Origin: Halolamina pelagica
Lineage (GTDB): Archaea > Halobacteriota > Halobacteria > Halobacteriales > Haloferacaceae
Length of the DNA: 64,000 nt
Reading direction: 5' to 3'
Assembly (NCBI RefSeq): GCF_900115675.1
Contig: NZ_FOXI01000004.1
Span: 186,001 to 250,000 of the forward strand
Position 1 is the first letter of the stretch. Each line of letters begins with the position of its first letter. The translations under genes and the position numbers were made by a program. A model generated the notes under the pieces. It was given only the letters and a program-made list of their open reading frames with translations. It did no database searches and was not told the origin of the DNA. This document shows, in pieces, positions 16,502 to 25,400 of this stretch.

Positions 16502-17149
16502 ATGGTACTCGGGAAGCTCAAACGGCTCCTCGGACTCGACTCCGGTTCGAACGACTCCGGGCGGTCCGAGCGCGACGTGACGGTGCAGGACCGCGACGAC
16601 ACCGACGCCGAGACCGAGGCGGCGGTGAAGGGCGTCGACGAGTCGGCCGGGGACGAACAGACCGACGAGAGCGAGTCGACGGCCGACGCGGCGTCGACTG
16701 CGGCGGACGAACCGACCACGGGGACGGAGTCGGCCGATGACGAAACCGAGCCGTCCCCGGAGTCCGAACCGGACGACGAACCCGTCGCCACTGACACCGA
16801 CGCCGGCGCGTCGACGGGGTCGCTCGTCGACGAAGAGGCCGCTCAGGAGGAGCCCTCGGAGAGCGCGGAACCGGCCGAAGCCGCCGGCCCCGAGTCCGAG
16901 GACGAGACGACCGACGTCGACGAGACTGGCCCCGAGGTCGAGGAGGAGGCATCCGAGACGGACGAGGACTCGCCGTCGGTCGACGAGATCAAGGGGATCG
17001 GCCCTGCCTACTCCGAGCGACTGGGCGAGATCGGGATCGAGACGATCGCGGAACTCCGCGACGCCGACGCCGCGGAGGTGGCCGAGCGGACGACGGCCCC
17101 AAAGGGGACGGTTCAGAAGTGGATCGACCGCGCGAACGACCGGGACTGA
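16502..17149 (+). CDS. Acidic-linker helix-hairpin-helix protein
   Basis: A 215-residue protein in three parts. A short basic head (MVLGKLKRLLGLD) is followed by about 135 residues of low-complexity Asp/Glu/Ser/Thr sequence, which should be disordered. The C-terminal 55 residues (from SVDEIKGIGPAYSERLGEIG) form a helix-hairpin-helix domain like those in DNA repair and polymerase proteins, normally binding DNA without sequence preference. The basic head could contact membrane or nucleic acid. No catalytic residues are visible. It lies between aroE and pabB but has its own promoter, so no functional link is implied. Confidence 0.78.
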   Translation: MVLGKLKRLLGLDSGSNDSGRSERDVTVQDRDDTDAETEAAVKGVDESAGDEQTDESESTADAASTAADEPTTGTESADDETEPSPESEPDDEPVATDTDAGASTGSLVDEEAAQEEPSESAEPAEAAGPESEDETTDVDETGPEVEEEASETDEDSPSVDEIKGIGPAYSERLGEIGIETIAELRDADAAEVAERTTAPKGTVQKWIDRANDRD

Positions 17150-17164
17150 CGACGGACCCGCCCG

Positions 17165-17171
17165 TTTTTAG
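17165..17171 (+). promoter_or_regulatory. BoxA of the pab operon
   Basis: tttttag is centred about 28 bases before the pabB ATG, predicting a leaderless pabB-pabA-pabC transcript. Confidence 0.5.
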
Positions 17172-17195
17172 CGCCTTCCCGCCGACGGTGGAGTC

Positions 17196-18794
17196 ATGAC
17201 TGAAACCACGGTGGTCACGACGCGCGAGCAGTTCCACGCCGTGGCTGCCGACGCGCCGGCGGACGCCCGGGTACCCGTCGAGGTTCGGACCGTCGTCGCC
17301 GACCCGTTCGACGCCTACCGGCGGGCCCGAGATGAGCGCGGCGGGGCGTTCCTCGAAACCACCGGCGGGCAGGCGGGCTGGGGCTACTTCGGTGTCGATC
17401 CTGTCGACAGGCTCACCGTCTCCGGCGACGCCGTGCTGGCCGGGAACTGGCGGGCCGACGACGCCGACCGCCGGTTCGGCTCGAAGCGCTCCGAGACGTT
17501 GGCGGCACTCGACGGCCTGCTCGGCGGCGAGCAGTTGGCCCGCGGCGACTGCGACGTGCCCTACCCCTGTGGCGCGATCGGCTGGCTCTCCTACGACATC
17601 GCTAGAGAACTGGAGTCGTTGCCCGAGAGCGACCGCGACGACCGCGGGCTCCCGGCGCTCCAGGTCGCCGTCTACCACTGCCTCGCCGCGTGGGAGGAGC
17701 CACGCGACGGCGACACGACGCTACGAATCACTGCCTGTCCGGAGGTGGCTGGGGACCCGGATGAAGCCGCCCTCGACGCCTGCTACGACCGCGCGCTGGC
17801 CGACGCCCGCGAGCTGGCTCGGCAGGTTCACGTCGGCGACCCCGATGTCGGGCCCGCCCCAGCGGCGGCGGACGAGGCAGCCTTCGAGAGCACCTGTGGC
17901 CGCGAGCAGTTCCGCGAGCGCGTGCGCCGCGTGAAGGCGTACGTCCGCGAGGGCGACACGTTCCAGGCGAACGTCTCCCAGCGCCTCGCCGCGCCCGCGG
18001 CGGTCCACCCCGTCGACGCCTACGCGGCACTCCGAGCGGTGAACCCCGCACCGTACTCCGGGTTGCTGGAGTTCCGGGGCGTCGACCTGGTGAGTGCGAG
18101 CCCCGAACTCCTGCTGGATCGCGACGGCGACCGCCTGCTCACCGAACCCATCGCCGGCACGCGGCCGCGAGGTGACACCGACGATGCGGACGCCGCGCTG
18201 GCCGACGACCTCGCGGCCGACGAGAAGGAGCGCGCCGAGCACGCGATGCTGGTCGATCTGGAGCGCAACGACCTCGGCAAGATCAGCGAGTACGGCAGCG
18301 TCGAGGTGACCGAGTACCGCCGGATCGACCGGTACGCGGAGGTGATGCATCTCGTGTCGCTGATCGAAGGGCGGCTCCGCGAGGACGCGACGCTCGCCGA
18401 CGCCGTCGCCGCGACGTTCCCCGGTGGCACCATCACCGGCGCACCGAAGCCCCGGACGATGGAGATCATCGACGAACTCGAAGGCCGTCGAAGGGGCCCG
18501 TACACGGGGAGTATGGGGATCTTCGGCTTCGACGGTCGGGCGACGCTCAACATCGTCATCCGGACGCTGGTGCGCCACGCCGACGAGTACCACCTCAGCG
18601 TCGGCGCCGGGATCGTCCACGACTCCGAGCCGGACGCGGAGTACGAGGAGACGCTGGACAAGGCCCGGGCGCTGATCCGCGCAGTCGACGACGCCCTGGA
18701 GCAGGGCGAACTCGGGGTCGCCGAGGACCCGGGCGCCGACGGCGGCGACGCGGCCGCGGAACCCGTCGACGGAGAGCCGAGGGCCGAGCGATGA
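17196..18794 (+). CDS. pabB: Aminodeoxychorismate/anthranilate synthase component I
   Basis: A 532-residue chorismate-utilising enzyme. The C-terminal half holds the catalytic domain: PIAGTRPRG at 318-326, [34 protein letters not shown] and GPYTGSMG. With its glutaminase partner it aminates chorismate. I name it PabB because pabA and a class IV aminotransferase-type lyase follow in an overlapping operon, the folate/pABA arrangement. Residue 320 is Ala, as in anthranilate synthase; E. coli PabB has Lys there, so the active site alone does not decide. The last 35 residues are an acidic, Ala-rich tail. The alternative is a TrpE. Confidence 0.82.
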   Translation: MTETTVVTTREQFHAVAADAPADARVPVEVRTVVADPFDAYRRARDERGGAFLETTGGQAGWGYFGVDPVDRLTVSGDAVLAGNWRADDADRRFGSKRSETLAALDGLLGGEQLARGDCDVPYPCGAIGWLSYDIARELESLPESDRDDRGLPALQVAVYHCLAAWEEPRDGDTTLRITACPEVAGDPDEAALDACYDRALADARELARQVHVGDPDVGPAPAAADEAAFESTCGREQFRERVRRVKAYVREGDTFQANVSQRLAAPAAVHPVDAYAALRAVNPAPYSGLLEFRGVDLVSASPELLLDRDGDRLLTEPIAGTRPRGDTDDADAALADDLAADEKERAEHAMLVDLERNDLGKISEYGSVEVTEYRRIDRYAEVMHLVSLIEGRLREDATLADAVAATFPGGTITGAPKPRTMEIIDELEGRRRGPYTGSMGIFGFDGRATLNIVIRTLVRHADEYHLSVGAGIVHDSEPDAEYEETLDKARALIRAVDDALEQGELGVAEDPGADGGDAAAEPVDGEPRAER

Positions 18795-19393
18795 GCGGCC
18801 CCGAGATCCTCGTGATCGACAACTACGACTCGTTCGTCTACAACCTCGTGCAGTACGTCGGCGAGGCGGTCCAACCGATCGACGGCGAGGTGACGGTCCG
18901 GCGCAACGACGCCGTTGATGCGGCCGACATCCGCGACGTCGATCCGGCCGGAATCGTCGTCTCCCCCGGCCCGGGGACGCCCCGGGACGCCGGCGTCTCG
19001 ATGGCCGTGTTCGCCGACCTCGAGTACCCGACGCTGGGTGTCTGTCTCGGCCATCAGGCGCTCTGTGCGGCTAACGGCGCACCGGTCGGCCACGCCGACG
19101 CGGTGGTTCACGGCAAGCCATCCGGGATCAGTCACGACGCCGACGGCGTGTTCGCTGACCTGCCCCAGGGGATCACCGTCGGGCGTTACCACTCGCTGGC
19201 GGTCGAGCGTTCGGCGATCCCGGACCGGCTAGCCGAGACGGCGACGACCGACGACGAGGACGTGGTTATGGCGGTCCGCCACCGGAAGAAGCCCCACGTC
19301 GGCGTCCAGTTCCACCCCGAGAGCATCCTCACCGAACACGGCAAGACGATGATCAAGAACTTTCTCGCGATCAGCCGAGAGTGGGAGCCATGA
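18791..19393 (+). CDS. pabA: Glutamine amidotransferase component II (PabA/TrpG)
   Basis: A 200-residue class I glutamine amidotransferase that releases ammonia for the component I enzyme. The oxyanion and nucleophile motifs are complete: SPGPGTP near 58-64, GVCLGHQAL with nucleophile Cys85, and [10 protein letters not shown] with the His-Glu pair near the C-terminus. Its ATG overlaps the pabB stop (ATGA, 18791-18794) and its own stop overlaps the pabC start, so the three subunits are translationally coupled. Confidence 0.92.
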   Translation: MSGPEILVIDNYDSFVYNLVQYVGEAVQPIDGEVTVRRNDAVDAADIRDVDPAGIVVSPGPGTPRDAGVSMAVFADLEYPTLGVCLGHQALCAANGAPVGHADAVVHGKPSGISHDADGVFADLPQGITVGRYHSLAVERSAIPDRLAETATTDDEDVVMAVRHRKKPHVGVQFHPESILTEHGKTMIKNFLAISREWEP

Positions 19394-20268
19394 GCGACGG
19401 ATCCGACCGCGTCTTCCACGCCGACGGCGAGCTCGTTCCGGCCGACGAGGCGACTGTCTCCGTCGAGGACCGCGGGTTCCAGTACGGCGACGCCGCCTTC
19501 GAGACGCTCCGGGCCTACGGGGGCGAGGTGTTCGGCTGGGACGCCCACGCCGACCGGCTCGACGAGACCTGTGACCTGCTGGCGATCGACCATGGGCTGC
19601 CCCGCGAGGACCTGCACGACCGGATCCTGGCGACGCTCGACGCGAACGGCCTCGACGACGCCTACGTCCGGCTCTCTATCTCTCGGGGGGTGCAACCGGG
19701 GAAACTCGATCCGGACCCCGAGGTCGACCCGACGGTGGTCGTCGTCGTCAAACCGCTCCCGCGTGGCGGTCTTGCTGGCGAACCGGTCTGGGACGGCCCG
19801 GCGACGCTGCGGACGGTCGCCACCCAGCGGATCCCCGACGCGGCCGTGCCCGCGCGGGCGAAGACCCACAACTACCTGAACGGGATCCTCGCCCGGCTCG
19901 AACTCCGTGGTACCGACGCCGACGAGGCGCTCATGCTCGATTCGGCGGGTCACGTCGCCGAGGGGGCGACCAGCAACGTGTTCGCGGTCGACGCCGACGG
20001 ACTGCTCACCCCGGCGCTCTCGGGCCCGGTGCTCCCGGGGATCACTCGGGCGACCGTGCTCGACATCGCCGCGGAGGAGGACATCCCCGTCCGCGAGGGC
20101 ACGTTCGGTCCCGAGACGCTTCGCTCGGCGGAAGAGGTGTTCTGTACGAACTCCACGTGGGAGGTCCGGCCCGTCGAGTCCGTCGACGGCGCGACCGTCG
20201 GCGGCGGCCCGGTAACCGAACTGCTCGCCCAGCGCTACCGCGAGCGCGTCGAGGACGCGTACTACTAG
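19390..20268 (+). CDS. pabC: Class IV aminotransferase fold, aminodeoxychorismate lyase
   Basis: A 292-residue PLP enzyme of fold type IV. The PLP lysine is K158 in ARAKTHNYLN and the cofactor-phosphate region EGATSNVF follows near 195. Members include branched-chain aminotransferases, D-amino-acid aminotransferases and aminodeoxychorismate lyase (PabC). The tight operon with pabB and pabA argues for the lyase that releases pABA and pyruvate. The ATG at 19390 overlaps the pabA stop as ATGA; a GTG nine bases upstream is less likely. The TAG stop lies in a CTAG shared with the converging small membrane gene. Confidence 0.85.
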   Translation: MSDGSDRVFHADGELVPADEATVSVEDRGFQYGDAAFETLRAYGGEVFGWDAHADRLDETCDLLAIDHGLPREDLHDRILATLDANGLDDAYVRLSISRGVQPGKLDPDPEVDPTVVVVVKPLPRGGLAGEPVWDGPATLRTVATQRIPDAAVPARAKTHNYLNGILARLELRGTDADEALMLDSAGHVAEGATSNVFAVDADGLLTPALSGPVLPGITRATVLDIAAEEDIPVREGTFGPETLRSAEEVFCTNSTWEVRPVESVDGATVGGGPVTELLAQRYRERVEDAYY

Positions 20269-20414
20269 CTCGCGGCCAGCAGGATCGTCGCGACGGCGTA
20301 CAGTAGGATCAACAGCACTGCGGCGACGATGAACTTGAGCACTCGCCCGTCCTCTTCGGGCGTCTCCCCGTCGGGCAGGCTGTCGTCGTACAGGTCGCCG
20401 TCCTCCTCGCTCAT
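20265..20414 (-). CDS. Small acidic single-pass membrane protein
   Basis: A 49-residue protein, too short for many gene finders. The first 23 residues are acidic (MSEEDGDLYDDSLPDGETPE) and residues 26-48 form one membrane helix (VLKFIVAAVLLILLYAVATI). An acidic head followed by a single anchor helix is common among unassigned haloarchaeal small proteins. Its TAG stop is shared with pabC in the palindrome CTAG. Function unknown. Confidence 0.65.
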   Translation of the reverse strand: MSEEDGDLYDDSLPDGETPEEDGRVLKFIVAAVLLILLYAVATILLAAS

Positions 20415-20455
20415 TGTCGGAGCGAGGGGGCCCGACCGTATCAATCCGTCCTTCC

Positions 20456-20884
20456 TCAGAAGCCGATCCGGGACTCGGTCGACCGGTGGATGTCGTCGTC
20501 CTCGCCGCTCTCGCTCGCGCCCACGCGGACGAACCCGTAGCCGTCGTCGTCGAGGAACACGGTGCCGTCGGCGATTTCGACGGGGAGTTCGTCGAGGACG
20601 GCGCCCTCGCAGGGGCCGAACGTGCACTCGCCGCTGTCGGACTCGAACGTGGCGCCGTGGCGCTTGCAGACGAGTTCGTCGTCCCGGATCGCGGCGCCGT
20701 CGCCGGTGTCGAGGTTCACGTCGCGCCAGTGCTGGCAGTAGTTGAACCACGCGGCGACGCCGTCGCCCGTCCGGACGAGGACGACCTCGCGCTCCTCGTC
20801 GCTCTCGCGGTCCGCGACGGTGACCAGGAGCGTGCTGTCGTCCGGTACGGCGTCGACGTCGGCGATGCGGTCCCCGGCGGGCAT
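20456..20884 (-). CDS. Rieske [2Fe-2S] ferredoxin-like protein
   Basis: A 142-residue soluble protein with a Rieske domain. The two cluster-binding boxes are C50-x-H52 (YCQHWRDV) and C73-x2-H76 (CKRHGATF), followed by the extra Cys pair C87/C92 (GECTFGPCEG). There is no membrane helix and no oxygenase domain, so it resembles the free Rieske ferredoxins that pass electrons to oxygenases or act in nitrite-reductase-like systems. No partner enzyme is encoded next to it. Cytosolic. The last 20 residues are polar and variable. Confidence 0.87.
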   Translation of the reverse strand: MPAGDRIADVDAVPDDSTLLVTVADRESDEEREVVLVRTGDGVAAWFNYCQHWRDVNLDTGDGAAIRDDELVCKRHGATFESDSGECTFGPCEGAVLDELPVEIADGTVFLDDDGYGFVRVGASESGEDDDIHRSTESRIGF

Positions 20885-21053
20885 TTGGCCGGCTTACACA
20901 ACCGGTGCTGAAGGGCGTTGGGGTCTGTGGGTGACGGGTCTTCGACGGTCCCACGGCGGGGGGAGATCTGAACCACGGTCACTCGGTGCTATATTCCTGC
21001 CGACCGGACTCTCAGCTACGGGTTCGCTGTTCGTCGTCGTCGGCTGGAGAACA

Positions 21054-21128
21054 TAGCGGGAGGTAGATTTGAACTACCGATCTCCGGGTTATGAGCCCGG
21101 CGGAATCTCCTGGCTATCCCATCCCGCT
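21054..21128 (-). tRNA. Initiator tRNA-Met (CAT)
   Basis: The minus strand folds as a complete tRNA: acceptor AGCGGGA/TCCCGCT, anticodon arm CCGGG-CTCATAA-CCCGG with anticodon CAT, and T arm GGTAG-TTCAAAT-CTACC. Two features mark the initiator: the first base pair is A-U and the anticodon stem carries the three stacked G-C pairs (GGG/CCC). There is no intron and CCA is not encoded. Haloarchaeal elongator tRNA-Met genes usually carry an intron, which also fits. It lies upstream of nothing obvious on its strand; the nearest gene is gtrA. Confidence 0.92.
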
Positions 21129-21197
21129 ACCTGTACCAAACCGGGTACGACGGTTAAGCGTTCTGTTTCGGTCGCCCTCTGTCGGTTATTCCCGTGG

Positions 21198-21644
21198 TCA
21201 GTCGGCGGTCACGCGCCAGGTGAACAGGCTCTCCAGCACGTAGTTCAGGAGCAGCGAGCAGCCGATCGCGATGGGGAACGTCGCCAACTCCCAGAGGTTG
21301 ACGCCGAGCGCCTTGAACGCGACCGGCAGCCGCGTCAGGGCCGCTACCACCCCGACCTGCACGGCGACGCCGCCGCTGCGCACCAGGTTCGACTTCAGGA
21401 ACCGGCGGAGGATCGCCCACCCGCCGTCGTCGCCGTGGGCCGCGAACGTCCAGCGCTCGTTGACGACGAACATGACGACGATCGCCACTTCGGCGCCGAC
21501 CAGCTTCGCGATCTCGGGTGGGACGCCGACGCCGGCGCTCAACACCGAACTCGTCGTGAGGTCGAAGACGGCGCCGACGGCGCCGACCGAGACGAACTGG
21601 CCGAAGCGGTCGACGGCGAGCAGTTCGTCGGGAACTCCTCTCAC
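21198..21644 (-). CDS. GtrA-family membrane protein
   Basis: A 148-residue protein with four membrane helices (about 14-38, 44-64, 90-110, 118-138) and the family pattern FVSVGAVGAVFD near the start and VVNERWTF after helix two. GtrA proteins are thought to flip or present polyprenyl-phosphate-linked sugars. Its GTG start overlaps the stop of the glycosyltransferase gene (GTGA), so the pair probably makes and translocates a lipid-linked sugar for surface glycosylation. Confidence 0.87.
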   Translation of the reverse strand: MRGVPDELLAVDRFGQFVSVGAVGAVFDLTTSSVLSAGVGVPPEIAKLVGAEVAIVVMFVVNERWTFAAHGDDGGWAILRRFLKSNLVRSGGVAVQVGVVAALTRLPVAFKALGVNLWELATFPIAIGCSLLLNYVLESLFTWRVTAD

Positions 21645-22408
21645 CGCCCACCTCGCTCGATCAACAGTGGTCGGTCGAGCCGTGCAGCCAGCAGCTCGTG
21701 GAGCCGATCACCGCGAACCGCTTTCGCGCGGTGGCGTGCGGTCAGCAATCCGGTGAACAGCGAGAGGGTGTCGCTCACGGGGTCGACCGTCGACTCGGGC
21801 TGGTCCTCCCAGACCACCGGCACCTCCGCGATCTTTCCGCCCAGCGCGCCCGCGATCGCGAGCAGTTCGATGTCCCACGCGAACCCCGACTCGGTGAGGT
21901 GGCGCCGGAGCCGCGACCAGAAGTTCGCCGACACGGCCTTCGCGCCGCACTGGTAGTCGTACAGGTCGGGGTCGAGTAGCTGTCGGGCGAGCCACGCGAA
22001 CCCGTCGCCGAGGAAGCGCCGCAGCGTCTTCTGGTGGGACTGGACGGTCGCCTCGGGGTGGCGCCGCGAGCCCGCCGCGAGGTCGAACTCGCCCGAAGCC
22101 ACGGGGTCGATCACGTCCGCCACCGAGTCCGCGGGCGTCGAGCCGTCGGCGTCGGCGAACGCCAACACGTCCGTCGAGAGGTCGTCGAACCCCTCGGTGA
22201 TGGCGGCCCCCTTCCCGCGCCGGCGGTCGGCGACGTGCACCGTCGCCGGGAGGTCGGCGAGGGCCTCACGGTCGCCCGGCGACGGGTCGTCGAGTTCGAT
22301 CCGGAACTCCGCGGGGTCGAGTCGCTCGTCGAGCGCGCGCACGTAGCGCGAGAGGCGGTCCACGTCCGGCCGATAGGCGGGGACCACCACGCCGACGGAG
22401 CGAGACAT
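21641..22408 (-). CDS. Family 2 glycosyltransferase (dolichyl-phosphate sugar synthase type)
   Basis: A 255-residue GT-A glycosyltransferase beginning MSRSVGVVVPAYRPDVDRLS. The nucleotide-sugar DXD region is FADADGS at about 88-94, preceded by RGKGAAITEGF, the KG..I..G pattern of dolichyl-phosphate glucose/mannose synthases. No C-terminal membrane domain is fused; the next gene, gtrA, supplies one. The product is inferred to be a dolichyl-phosphate-linked hexose used in N-glycosylation or glycolipids. The sugar cannot be read from the sequence. Confidence 0.85.
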   Translation of the reverse strand: MSRSVGVVVPAYRPDVDRLSRYVRALDERLDPAEFRIELDDPSPGDREALADLPATVHVADRRRGKGAAITEGFDDLSTDVLAFADADGSTPADSVADVIDPVASGEFDLAAGSRRHPEATVQSHQKTLRRFLGDGFAWLARQLLDPDLYDYQCGAKAVSANFWSRLRRHLTESGFAWDIELLAIAGALGGKIAEVPVVWEDQPESTVDPVSDTLSLFTGLLTARHRAKAVRGDRLHELLAARLDRPLLIERGGR

Positions 22409-22476
22409 GTGGCGGCGTTCCGCGCCATCGGGGAAAAAGCGTCCGAACTCCTGTGGCTCTCGGGGGGACGCCCGGT

Positions 22477-25400
22477 TCAGCCCCACTGCCCGAGCCCGGT
22501 CTGCTCCTGTCCGGACTTCACTTCGTCCCACGAGAGCCCCAGCGCCTCGATCACGCGCTCGATCGGGCCCTTGAGCGTCTTGTCGAGCATTTTCGGCCAG
22601 TCGATCTCGAACTCCGCGGGCACCTCCTCGGCGTACTCGAAGCAGATCACGTCCGGGTCGCGTTTGAACTCCCGGTAGAGCGGATCGGTCTGGGGGTCGA
22701 ACCCCTCCTCGTTCTCCATGCGCTGCCAGAACTCGGGGTGGACCTTCTTCAGGTAGAGCCGTTTGGGCTTGGAGCCGCGCTGGAAGTTCGTCCCCAGCAG
22801 CAGGTTCGCGTACTTCGCCCCGCGGACCTGCGCGGTGTCGGTGTCGTAGGCGTCGAGGCGCTTCCCGATGCCGCCGGGGATGCCGACCTCCTCCAGGTCG
22901 GCGTCGCCCTCCTCGAAGGTGGTGATCTCGTCGTGGAGGTACTCCTTCACGTCGTCGAGGTCGCCGCCGCGGACGATCATGTCGATCACCTCCTTCTGGA
23001 CGCGCTTGGTGACGGGGGCGATGTCCGAGCGCTTGTACTCGAAGCCGGTGATGTCGATGTCGTCGACGTCCTTCCCTTCCTTCCAGACGATGTGGCCGGC
23101 GTAGCGCTTCTTCTTGCCCGCCTGGAAGAACCGCCGATAGAGCTTCTCGAACTCGATCTGGAACCGGTGGCTCCCGGCGTTGAGCTCCTCCCGGGCGAAG
23201 TCGTCGTAGCGCTCGTTGATGTGCTCCTCGATGCCGAAGGACTGCTCGATGGCGTCGTCTTTGGAGATGTCGCCGCCCAGCGAGAGCATCACGGAGTCGG
23301 TGTTGTGGAGCACGACCCCGCCGACGCCGTCGATGAAGTTCTCGTTCTCAGCCACGCTGAGGTCGTAGACGGAGCCGTCGTGCTCGACTTCTTCGACGAC
23401 CGGGTCCTGCCCGCTGCGGTAGGAGTCACACGTTCTGATCGTGTAGGAGTCCTTCGAGTCGCGATACTTCAGCGAGTGCTTCTTCCCCCGCTGGGTGAGC
23501 AGCGTCGATAGCCCCGCTGCGAGTTCGCGACTGACGGTCTCGTAGTCGAAGTTCCGCTCTGCGTACTCGTCGCTGTACCGGGGGAACTCCCGTGAGCCGT
23601 CACCCTCGACGAGCGTATCGAGGAACAGTGACTGGAGACCTTCCGGAAGGTGGTAGACGAACGAGGGGATCCGCTTCCCGCGAGAACGCTGGCCCGCGAA
23701 CTCGCGGAAGAACACCGCCGCGAGTTCGTTCATCATCTGGAGCTTCCGGGTGCCGTCGTCGTACGTCACCGACGACTCGCCGTCGGCGGTTTCGTACGCG
23801 ACGGTTCGTTCGGCCTTCGTGTCGCCGGTGATCACGCTGGCCGTGACGTTCTCGAACAACTGCTCGTAGTCTTCGCGTAGCCCCTCGAGCCATTCCGAGC
23901 GTGATTCGGCGATGCTCGCACCGAATTTGCGGTCCGTCGTCTCTTCGGTCGATGCGCTCCCTTCCGTCACGTACGCGGCGAGCAGGCGGACCAGCGCTCG
24001 CCCGTCCTCGCTCTCGAGGTCGACGTAGCGCCGTGCCTTCGGCGTCGAGTCGAGTTCGCCGTGGTGTTCGTGGCCGAACCAGACGTACTCGCCGTCGGTG
24101 TGGACGCGTTTGCCTTTCTCTTCGGCGTTCTCGGCGCCGACGCTCCGGCCGTCCTCGTAGGTTCGGGTGTAGCCGGCGAGGACTTCGTACACGTCGACAG
24201 TCCCCTGCTCGTCAACCGCGGGCAGCCCGGGAACGCGAAGCGGCTCGTCGACGTCCTCCGGCGCGGCCTCGACCATTTCGTCGCCATCCTCGACGACGTA
24301 GGAGTGATCCCGCGTCGTCGTGGACTCGCCGAACTTGTGCTGGAGGTTCACTACCGGCTTATCGGTCTCGTGGCGGATCGCCTGCGTGATCGGCTGCCAC
24401 TCCGACTCGCCGTCCCCGTTGACGGAGAGCGCTTCCCAACCTGGTAACTCCCGGCGGGACTTGCCAGGACTGGCGGCGGCGACCGTCCCGCCGTCGGTGG
24501 TGATCCGCACCTCGCCCGCCGCCGTTTCCTCGGCCTGCTCGAACAGCGTCTCGATTGGGAGGACGCGCACGTTCCCCTCCGGATCGCGTACGACGACCGG
24601 CCGGTCGCCGGTAACGCTGTCCCCGTAGGCCACCTCGTGGCCGATCTCCTCACTGGCGGTCTCGGTGAACTCGATGACCTCCCGGCCCGTCGCCGTCACC
24701 GCGGCGGCGCCCTCGGTGTCGTAGAGGCGGAAACGGTCCCACCCCGATACGCCGTAGAGCGACTGGCCGACGAACTGGAAGGTTCCGTTCCGTCCGGCCA
24801 GCAGGCTGTGATTGTCCGCGACAGTCACGCAGTAGACGCCGTCGTCGGCGGTGCTGGTCGACCCGCTCCGGTGCATCCGGAGCGTGTTCTTCGACCCTTC
24901 GTCGACGTAGATTCGCCACGAGCCGCCGTTTTTCCCGTAGTTGGCGGTCAGCCCGAGGTGAGTACAGAGCCGGAGTACGTCGTCTCTGAGTCGCTCGCTG
25001 GAGGTGGTGTATCGCCACGAGTTCGGCTGGCGGTCGCCGTCGCCCGCGACGAGCGTATCGAGGAAGCGTCGCTTCTGGCGCTCGCTCAGGTCGAACACGA
25101 ACTCCGGGACCTGCTTCTCGAAACTGTCGCTGCCACAGAGCCGTTCGAGCGTTTCCGCAAGTAGCCGTGAGGTGAACTGGTAGCCGTTCTCGTCGACGTA
25201 GTAGTCGAACCCCATCCGGTCGAGCAGGTCGCCGATGGTGGCGTGGTCGTCGTCGCCGCCGTCGGTGACTGCTGGCTGTTGAGCGATCTGGATCGTCGTC
25301 GCCGACCCGCGGAGTTTCTCGCCGAACTGCTTCTCCTCGGAGGTGTAGACGTTGCCTTCCGTGACGTACCACGCCAGCAGGTCGAAGAAGTCGTCGCCGC

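Noticed and set aside
20930-21053. Degenerate tRNA fragment upstream of the initiator tRNA
   Set aside because: ggggagatctgaaccacgg resembles the 3' half of a tRNA but no acceptor or anticodon stem pairs with it.
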